Shown here piece after piece: positions 15,009 to 20,673 of a stretch of 20,673 nucleotides of DNA; position 1 is the stretch's first letter, and each line of letters begins with the position of its first letter. The notes below the pieces were generated by a model. The model saw only the letters and a list, made by a program, of their open reading frames with translations. It was not told the DNA's origin and did no database searches. A program made the position numbers and the translations under genes. Source of the stretch: CAYNGH01 sp964396845. GTDB taxonomy: Bacteria; Vulcanimicrobiota; JAJTBE01; CAYNGH01. The stretch covers positions 1 to 20,673 of the forward strand of contig CAYNGH010000046.1 in the NCBI GenBank assembly GCA_964396845.1, in the 5' to 3' direction.

Positions 15009-15868
15009 GTCTAAATTTTTCCTGGTTTCCCGGACATATGCAAAGTACCCTCCGGGAGCTGGCAAAAGAAGAGAAGATGGCCTCCATGGCCTTGATGATG
15101 CTGGATGCCCGCTGTCCTCTGTCTTCCAGAAACCCCCAGTTAGAAGATATTTTTTCCCGGAAGGGGCTTATCTATCTTCTGAATAAAACGGATCTTGCTT
15201 CTGTTCGAATTACCCGAAGCTGGCTGGACTGCTTCAAATCTCAGGGCCTGGATATCATGGCTGTTTCCTGCCGGGCGGGTTCTGGAAGGAAACAGCTGTT
15301 GAATCTTATCCGGCAGAGAAAATCAGCCTATGAAGAGAAACAGGTTCAGCGCAGTCGAGGGAGCAACTTCAGGCTGGTGGTGGTGGGAATACCCAATACC
15401 GGCAAGTCTTCTCTTATCAACATGCTGGCCCTGGGAAGATCTGTGAAAACCGGCAAGAAACCGGGACTGACCCGGGGACGCCAGTGGCTGAAGGTATCAG
15501 GAGGCGTGGAGATCCTGGATTCCCCCGGGGTGATGGTTCCCCGGATGGATATGGAAGACACTCCGTGGATTTTAGGAGCTGTTGGCTCCATACGCCAGGA
15601 GGTTCTGCCCCTGGAAGAAGTAGCTTCGAGGCTGATAAATTTTCTCCGGGTCCGGGACCTGATGCCGGGGGATTTATTTGAAAACCCCAAGCTTGGGACT
15701 CCCATGGATCTGCTGGAGCAACTGGCCAGAAGCCGGGGCTATCTGGGGCCCGGGGGAGAGCCGGACACAGTGCGGGGGGCAGTTCAGTTTCTGAAGCTGT
15801 TCCGGGAAGGCCGTATGGGAAGGATATCTCTGGAGGAACCTCCCTCAGGGGACATGACCGGTGACTGA
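15005..15868 (+). CDS. rbgA: RbgA (YlqF), 50S ribosome assembly GTPase
   Basis: RbgA is a circularly permuted GTPase needed for late maturation of the 50S subunit. The permuted order is visible: the G4 motif NKTD (60-63) comes before the G1 P-loop GIPNTGKS (128-135), and the G3 motif DSPG (172-175) comes last. WFPGHM near the N-terminus is characteristic of the YlqF/RbgA group. The C-terminal segment after about 195 corresponds to the RNA-binding domain. Length is 287 residues, typical of the family. The ATG at 15005 is preferred over an in-frame start 105 bases upstream, because the family begins at the WFPGHM segment and the ATG overlaps the lepB stop. It ends 11 bases before a convergent gene, with no clear terminator between. 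Confidence 0.95.
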   Translation: MSLNFSWFPGHMQSTLRELAKEEKMASMALMMLDARCPLSSRNPQLEDIFSRKGLIYLLNKTDLASVRITRSWLDCFKSQGLDIMAVSCRAGSGRKQLLNLIRQRKSAYEEKQVQRSRGSNFRLVVVGIPNTGKSSLINMLALGRSVKTGKKPGLTRGRQWLKVSGGVEILDSPGVMVPRMDMEDTPWILGAVGSIRQEVLPLEEVASRLINFLRVRDLMPGDLFENPKLGTPMDLLEQLARSRGYLGPGGEPDTVRGAVQFLKLFREGRMGRISLEEPPSGDMTGD

Positions 15869-15879
15869 TTGCCTGGGGC

Positions 15880-17838
15880 TTATGTGACTTCCACGGATTC
15901 AAACCGGTTTCTGCCGTTTTCCTTGGCCTTGAGAAGAAGCATGTCCGCCGAGGTCAGCAGGTCCTTCTGGGATGTGATGCGGGGATCAGGATAATAGGCA
16001 AGCCCCATGCTCACCGTCACCCGGAAGGCTTCAAAGAGCATTTCCGATGCATCATCCTGTCGTCCTTCTTCCATGGCCTCAAGAACCCGGTTAATGTCCA
16101 GGTTGAAATGTTTCTTCATGATGGCGGTCTTAGCTTCCCGTATCCGTTCATCCTCCATGGCCACTATGGCCCTGAAACGTCGGGCAGCTTCCTCGATGGA
16201 AAAAAGCCCCTGATCTCTTATTTTACCGATATAATTGCCCCCGGCAATTTTTTTGAGGATTTTGTCTGCATAACTCAGGGCATCCTTGATGGGAGTGTTG
16301 TGGAGAACTACTGCAAATTCCTCTCCTCCATACCGGGCAACATGATCCACTGAACGGGTGTTTTCCCTGATGATGTCGGCAGTTTCCCGAAGGACAAGAT
16401 CCCCCACCTGGTGGCCGAATATGTCGTTGAACACTTTGAAGTGGTCAATGTCCATCAGGATCACTGAAAGAGGAGTGCCGTAACGTTGACTCCGTTTGAA
16501 TTCCAGAGTCAGCAGGTTGTTCATGAAATGAGTGTGGTTGGCCAGCTGGGTCAGTCCGTCGGTGAAGGACAGCCGTTGCAGGTCCTGATGACTGCGGGTG
16601 TTGGATATGATGGTTTCAATGTGGGGAGAGATGGACTCGAGGATCTGGCGATCCAGAGTGGAGAAACCTCCTTCACTGCCTTCAAGCTCAGTACTGATGA
16701 GTTCTCCCTGGGCATTTTTTCTGTTTATGAGGACCACCACTCCGATGACATTCTTGTGAACCGTTGTTTCTTCGGCGTAAGTCTGGATCAGGGGGATTGT
16801 CAGGAGGGTATGGATTTTTCTGTCGGGGTTGGAGATTTCCAAGTCCATCTTCTCGCCGGTGGAGATGACTTCATTTTCAATGATGGAATGCCCGTCAAAG
16901 AGAGCCCGGCTGATATGTCCCGTGCCGGGCATGTTGTGAAGGCTGATGCACTCAGGATCCACCGGGTTTCCATCATCATCCCGGAAGCATACCGCCCTGA
17001 CGGCTCCGTTCTCCCGGATAAATATTCCTCCCCCTGATGCATTAATTATTCGGATGATGGTATCCATCACCTGATCCATCTGGTTGAGGGTTTTTGTCCT
17101 GTCATCATGGTTGCCGGGCAGTTGCGCCATATCCATCCGGGTGGATCCGATAACTGACTGGATTTCCATGACCCCGTGTTCGAAGTAGGCGAGTTTTGCT
17201 TCTTTAATGGCATTGATAATGGCCCGGCCCAGCCGTTTCATTTCTCGAATGTCCGCTTCGGAGAAAATTTTCCCCGACAGGAAGTCCTTCTTGGTGCGTC
17301 CGCCGTGGAGATAGCCCACCAGTTCGCTGGTGCCGTCTTTTTTGTCCTGGTGCAGAGGAAAGGTGCCATGAACCCATACATCCAGCTCCAGGGAAAGCCT
17401 CCACAAGGGATCCTGTCCCTTGATGTCGTTGACGATCCATGGTTCCCGGTTGGTCAGGCAGTATTCCTTGGTTTTGCCCAGGGCGCCGTAACGGCGGAGT
17501 TTCTTGATATCTTCGGGGGGATAGCCTCCCTTGGAATAACGGCGCATAACCCGACGAAGCTCATGATCCACCAGGATGATTTCAAACCGGGAAAACTCAA
17601 ATTCTCTCTTGATTATAGTTACAATATGATCCAGGGTTTCATCCAGGGATTTGGGGGATGTAAAAAGCTCGCTTTCGATTTCTGATATGCGTATAATCCT
17701 CTCCACATCGGATCGGAGCAGGTCATAGCTTTCCTCCAGCATTTCCAGGGTTGTCAGCACGTGATCTTTCTGATTAGTGCGGAATCTGTCCCGGAGCTGA
17801 TCCAACTGTTGTTCGATTTTTTCAAAGAGGTCCTGCAT
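15880..17838 (-). CDS. GAF-GAF-GGDEF diguanylate cyclase with an inserted segment
   Basis: This is a predicted soluble diguanylate cyclase of 652 residues that would make cyclic di-GMP from GTP. An N-terminal coiled coil (about 1-55) is followed by two GAF-like sensor regions (about 55-215 and 250-415). The GGDEF domain begins near SFTDGLTQLANH. It has MDIDHFKVFND for metal binding, GGEEF (504-508) and an inhibitory-site RSVD (495-498) exactly five residues before it. About 70 extra residues (roughly 533-605), rich in charged residues and helical in appearance, separate the GGEEF half from the closing VTVSMGLAYYP segment. No membrane helix is seen. The ATG at 17838 is chosen over an in-frame start 90 bases upstream because GGGAGAG lies eight bases before it. 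It is convergent with rbgA. Confidence 0.9.
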   Translation of the reverse strand: MQDLFEKIEQQLDQLRDRFRTNQKDHVLTTLEMLEESYDLLRSDVERIIRISEIESELFTSPKSLDETLDHIVTIIKREFEFSRFEIILVDHELRRVMRRYSKGGYPPEDIKKLRRYGALGKTKEYCLTNREPWIVNDIKGQDPLWRLSLELDVWVHGTFPLHQDKKDGTSELVGYLHGGRTKKDFLSGKIFSEADIREMKRLGRAIINAIKEAKLAYFEHGVMEIQSVIGSTRMDMAQLPGNHDDRTKTLNQMDQVMDTIIRIINASGGGIFIRENGAVRAVCFRDDDGNPVDPECISLHNMPGTGHISRALFDGHSIIENEVISTGEKMDLEISNPDRKIHTLLTIPLIQTYAEETTVHKNVIGVVVLINRKNAQGELISTELEGSEGGFSTLDRQILESISPHIETIISNTRSHQDLQRLSFTDGLTQLANHTHFMNNLLTLEFKRSQRYGTPLSVILMDIDHFKVFNDIFGHQVGDLVLRETADIIRENTRSVDHVARYGGEEFAVVLHNTPIKDALSYADKILKKIAGGNYIGKIRDQGLFSIEEAARRFRAIVAMEDERIREAKTAIMKKHFNLDINRVLEAMEEGRQDDASEMLFEAFRVTVSMGLAYYPDPRITSQKDLLTSADMLLLKAKENGRNRFESVEVT

Positions 17839-17961
17839 CAATTTCACTCTCCCATAATTCTGGTAGTTTTTCCCGGAGGCAGAATATTCCTGCCAGAGGA
17901 TACCGAGGCAGTTTTTCGAAAGAAACAAAAGACCGGCAGGAACAAGGCTTTAGTTATGACA

Positions 17962-17990
17962 GTTATTTCCCGTCGGCTATGAGGTGTCAA
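17962..17990 (-). promoter_or_regulatory. Candidate promoter of the GGDEF gene
   Basis: On the minus strand a perfect TTGACA (17990-17985) is followed at 17 bp by AATAAC (17967-17962), which matches four of six -10 positions. It lies about 125 bases before the ATG. The leader shows no cyclic di-GMP riboswitch-like conserved core that I can recognise. Confidence 0.5.
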
Positions 17991-18040
17991 GGGAGGGTGT
18001 CTTCAATCATATCAGGGGGTTGGAGCTGGCATGGGGCATT

Positions 18041-18069
18041 TCCCGGATTCTCCCGGGATGGGGTTTTTT
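18041..18069 (+). terminator. Terminator-like hairpin ahead of the macroglobulin gene
   Basis: TCCCGG (18041-18046) and CCGGGA (18053-18058) flank a 6-base loop, and six T residues follow after five bases (18064-18069). No plus-strand gene ends here, so it is either an attenuator in a leader of the downstream gene or coincidental. The remaining bases between 17991 and 18136 show no clear promoter. Confidence 0.35.
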
Positions 18070-18136
18070 ATGAAGGGCAATATCCCGGGGCAAAGAATTT
18101 ATCATTAAGATTGAAATACTATGGGGGAGAGGATTT

Positions 18137-20673
18137 ATGAAACTGTTAAGATCGGTTCTTGTTGCTTTGCTGATGGTTGCTGTTCTGGCGGGTTATGCCT
18201 GTGCCACGGCCCGGTACAGCCTGTGGGTCGAGGTGGAGAACCCCAATCTTGCTCCTGGGGATAATGTTGTTTTTAATACCGGAATCAATGCCTGGGATGA
18301 ACAGGCTCTGTCCTCCAGGGATGTCACATATACCCTGAAGATTTATCGGGTGAACCTTGAGAAATTGATTCAATCCCCCGGTGACACCGAAGCCGGCAGA
18401 ACCCTTGTTCACAGCAGAAAATCCAAGGTTGCCTTTGAATCGACAGAGGGAGGACGATGGCATCAGGCCAGGGATCGGCAGGAGTTTTTCCCTGAACATC
18501 CCGGCTACTATGTGGGAGTTGTTCAGCTGGGGGATCAGAGTCGGGAACAGCCTTTTCAGGTGTCAGAAACAGGAATCATTGTGAAAAGCTCTCCCCGGCA
18601 GACCCTGTTGCAAGTATCAGATCTTGCCGACGGAATCCCCGGCAGTGATGTGTCCATGTCTATTGTGTCCGGGGATGGAAAAACTGAACACTCCCTGGGA
18701 GTAACCGATGAGAAGGGCATCCTGATCTTCCATCCTGAAGAACTGCCCCGGCAATATGTCGGCAACCGGCAGATGACAATACTGGGAAGAAGGGATGACA
18801 GCCTGATCCTTTGTCATTCTTATCAGCCGGGAGAACATGATGAACTCCGGGGATATATCTTCACTGATCGGCCTGTGTATCGGCCTGGCCAGAAGGTTTA
18901 CTTCAAGGGTATTTTGCGACGCAACCAGGGGGAGGATCTGATTCCCCTAACCCATGAGAAGGTGCAGGTGGAGATTCTGGAACCCGGCGGCGGAAAAATC
19001 CTGGAAGAGGAGATGACCACCGGCGAGTATGGATCCATTGACGGTGAAATAACCCTGGGAGAGGAACCTCCCCTGGGGCGTTACCGGGTCCTGGTAAAAC
19101 ACCGGCAGATTGCCCGGGGAAGCTTTCTGGTGGAAGAATACCGCAAGCCGGAGTTTGAAATAAAGGTGAATCCTCAAAAGACTTTTCTCACCGGCGGTGA
19201 CAAAGCTGCATTTGACCTGGAGGCCAACTATTACTTTGGCGCTCCTGTTGCCGACACTCCATTTGACTACCAGATTGTCAGGGAGAGGAGCTACCCATAT
19301 CGTCCCACTTTCTGGTGGAGCCCTCGGCATCCCGGAGGCTATTATCACGGCAGGGAAACTGTTCACCGGGGTACTGGGAAAACCGACGGAGAAGGAAAGG
19401 CCAGAATCGATTATCTGCTTCCCCAAATGCCATATGACGCCCGCTTCAGCCTGACGGTTTCCATGACCGATCAGAGCCGGCGGGAAGTTACCGGTTCTGG
19501 GTTTGTCACCTCCACCCTGGGAGGATTCCATATAAGGGCCAGAACAGACCGTTATTTTTATAATACCGGGGATTCAGTGAACATCATTGTGGATGCCCGG
19601 AATTATCAGGACAAGCCCGTTGAAGTACCCATCCGGGTAAAGGTGGATCGTCGGTGGTATGACAATGAAAAACATCGCCGGGAAATGGTTATGGAAAAAA
19701 CAGTTGCCACTGACAGTGAAGGCCGGGCAGTGGTGGAATTCAAGCCGGGTTCCTCGGGGTATTTTGTGGTTAATATCACTGCTGAGGATATCAGGAAGAA
19801 TGAAATCAGAGCTGAAACTAATTTTTATGCGGGAAGCGGAGTCGGCAAGCAATGGTATCGGTTCCCTTCTCTGGGTCTCAGGACAGATCAGGAGTTTTAT
19901 AGATATGGTCAGAATATATCCCTGATGGTGTCGGGGGTGAAGCCGGGAAATCACGTGCTGATAACCGTCGAAGGCGAAGATATATATCATCACCAGGTTT
20001 TAAGGGCCGAATCCAATGTTCTGTTGACTCAGTTTGAAGCCCGGCCTTGCCTGTCCCCCAATTCCTTTGTGACGGTTTCATATTTTGATGAGGGTCAGTT
20101 TTATCAGGCCACGGCAAGGATTATAGTCACGGCATGGGATCGGCTTCTGAAGGTGGATGTCAGTCCTGATAAAAAGGAATACGGCCCCAGGGACTACAGC
20201 GAGGTTACCATCACCACCACCGGTGAGAAGGGAGAGCCGGTTTCTGCAGAAGTAACCATGGGGGTTGCTGATGAATCGGTTTATGCGGTGAGCCCCGACA
20301 ACACTCCTGACATCGGGCAGTTTTTCTATGGAAGCCGGCGAAACCGGGTGCAGACCAGAACTTCTCTGATTCCCCATCGCCATCATTATCCGCCTGTTGT
20401 GGAGTCGGCTCCCTCCCCCATGGGACGGGGGGCGAAGGCCAGATCCCCCGGGGAAGGAAGTGATGAAGAGGGGCTCGTCCAGCCGGATTTTGTCCGGGAG
20501 TTCTTCCCAGATACCGCATATTTCAACCCTTCCATTATCACAGATCATCTTGGCCGGGCAGTGGTGAGATTTCAGCTTCCCGACAGCCTCACCACATGGC
20601 GGGCTACTGTCAGGGCTGCTTCGAAGGATACCCATGTGGGCCAGGCCACAGAAAAGGTGATTGTTAAAAAGAA
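18137..20673 (+). CDS. Alpha-2-macroglobulin-like secreted protein (N-terminal part, runs off the window)
   Basis: The frame is open from the ATG at 18137 to the right edge, 845 codons without a stop. Bacterial alpha-2-macroglobulins are large envelope proteins that trap attacking proteases after cleavage of a bait region. A Sec signal peptide (about 1-23, with A-C-A before the probable cut) starts the protein. A series of beta-rich macroglobulin-type domains follows. Hallmarks are TDRPVYRPGQKVYFKG (about 243-258), ADESVYAV (about 715) and FPDTAYFNPS, followed by the WRATVRA segment near 820 that opens the alpha-2-macroglobulin family domain. Between about 725 and 788 a Pro-, Arg-, Gly- and Ser-rich stretch looks like the bait region. 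The thioester motif and any neighbouring pbpC lie beyond the window. GGGGGAGAGG precedes the ATG. The cysteine at 22 is not in a standard lipobox. Confidence 0.88.
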   Translation, partial: MKLLRSVLVALLMVAVLAGYACATARYSLWVEVENPNLAPGDNVVFNTGINAWDEQALSSRDVTYTLKIYRVNLEKLIQSPGDTEAGRTLVHSRKSKVAFESTEGGRWHQARDRQEFFPEHPGYYVGVVQLGDQSREQPFQVSETGIIVKSSPRQTLLQVSDLADGIPGSDVSMSIVSGDGKTEHSLGVTDEKGILIFHPEELPRQYVGNRQMTILGRRDDSLILCHSYQPGEHDELRGYIFTDRPVYRPGQKVYFKGILRRNQGEDLIPLTHEKVQVEILEPGGGKILEEEMTTGEYGSIDGEITLGEEPPLGRYRVLVKHRQIARGSFLVEEYRKPEFEIKVNPQKTFLTGGDKAAFDLEANYYFGAPVADTPFDYQIVRERSYPYRPTFWWSPRHPGGYYHGRETVHRGTGKTDGEGKARIDYLLPQMPYDARFSLTVSMTDQSRREVTGSGFVTSTLGGFHIRARTDRYFYNTGDSVNIIVDARNYQDKPVEVPIRVKVDRRWYDNEKHRREMVMEKTVATDSEGRAVVEFKPGSSGYFVVNITAEDIRKNEIRAETNFYAGSGVGKQWYRFPSLGLRTDQEFYRYGQNISLMVSGVKPGNHVLITVEGEDIYHHQVLRAESNVLLTQFEARPCLSPNSFVTVSYFDEGQFYQATARIIVTAWDRLLKVDVSPDKKEYGPRDYSEVTITTTGEKGEPVSAEVTMGVADESVYAVSPDNTPDIGQFFYGSRRNRVQTRTSLIPHRHHYPPVVESAPSPMGRGAKARSPGEGSDEEGLVQPDFVREFFPDTAYFNPSIITDHLGRAVVRFQLPDSLTTWRATVRAASKDTHVGQATEKVIVKK

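Noticed and set aside
14316..15065. A 249-codon minus-strand frame antisense to the second lepB
   Set aside because: The plus strand there encodes a signal peptidase with all catalytic motifs; the antisense frame has no recognisable features.
17839..17928. A 30-residue N-terminal extension of the GGDEF protein
   Set aside because: The downstream ATG has a good ribosome-binding site, and the extension resembles no signal peptide or domain.
17839..17990. A cyclic di-GMP riboswitch ahead of the GGDEF gene
   Set aside because: I could not find the paired-helix core expected of that class in the leader.

Overview
The window is a bacterial chromosomal segment of housekeeping genes, roughly 50% GC in the coding parts. 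It holds no tRNA, rRNA, CRISPR array or recognisable mobile element. The lineage cannot be fixed from sequence alone. MurE carries the DNPR motif of meso-diaminopimelate ligases, FtsI has no PASTA domains, and rplS-lepB-rbgA and FloA/NfeD recall Firmicutes-type gene sets. A large secreted alpha-2-macroglobulin-like protein and a GAF-GGDEF protein are more usual in diderms or deep-branching phyla. Start codons are mixed: mraZ, murE, the first lepB and the gene after floA most likely use TTG.

Region 1 (1-7021, minus strand) is the front of a division and cell wall (dcw) cluster, transcribed leftward: mraZ-rsmH-ftsL-ftsI-murE-murF-mraY, with mraY cut by the window edge. Genes are tightly packed or overlap by 4 bases, except for a 203-bp gap between murE and murF that contains a UUCG-loop hairpin followed by a T-run. 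The mraZ promoter (TTGACT-18-TAGAAT) overlaps six TGG-type motifs at exact 10-bp spacing, a textbook MraZ operator.

Region 2 (about 7022-9246) is 2.2 kb of AT-rich DNA with no convincing gene. It holds a 54-bp direct repeat around a hairpin, several other hairpins (one followed by a T-run), and a 20-bp tandem repeat shortly before the next promoter.

Region 3 (9247-13068, plus strand) is a membrane-organisation block. Three consecutive NfeD-type genes share a C-terminal OB-like domain and have almost identical gene junctions. A terminator-like hairpin follows, then floA (flotillin) and a membrane-anchored protein of unknown function, ending at a strong terminator. FloA and NfeD proteins normally work together in membrane microdomains, so the unknown gene is a candidate partner.

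Region 4 (13161-15868, plus strand) is a ribosome and secretion operon: a consensus promoter, a structured leader, rplS (L19), two different type I signal peptidases in tandem, and rbgA (50S assembly GTPase). Convergent to it is a GAF-GAF-GGDEF protein (15880-17838, minus) whose cyclase domain is interrupted by about 70 extra residues. A divergent alpha-2-macroglobulin-like gene starts at 18137 and runs off the right edge before the thioester region.
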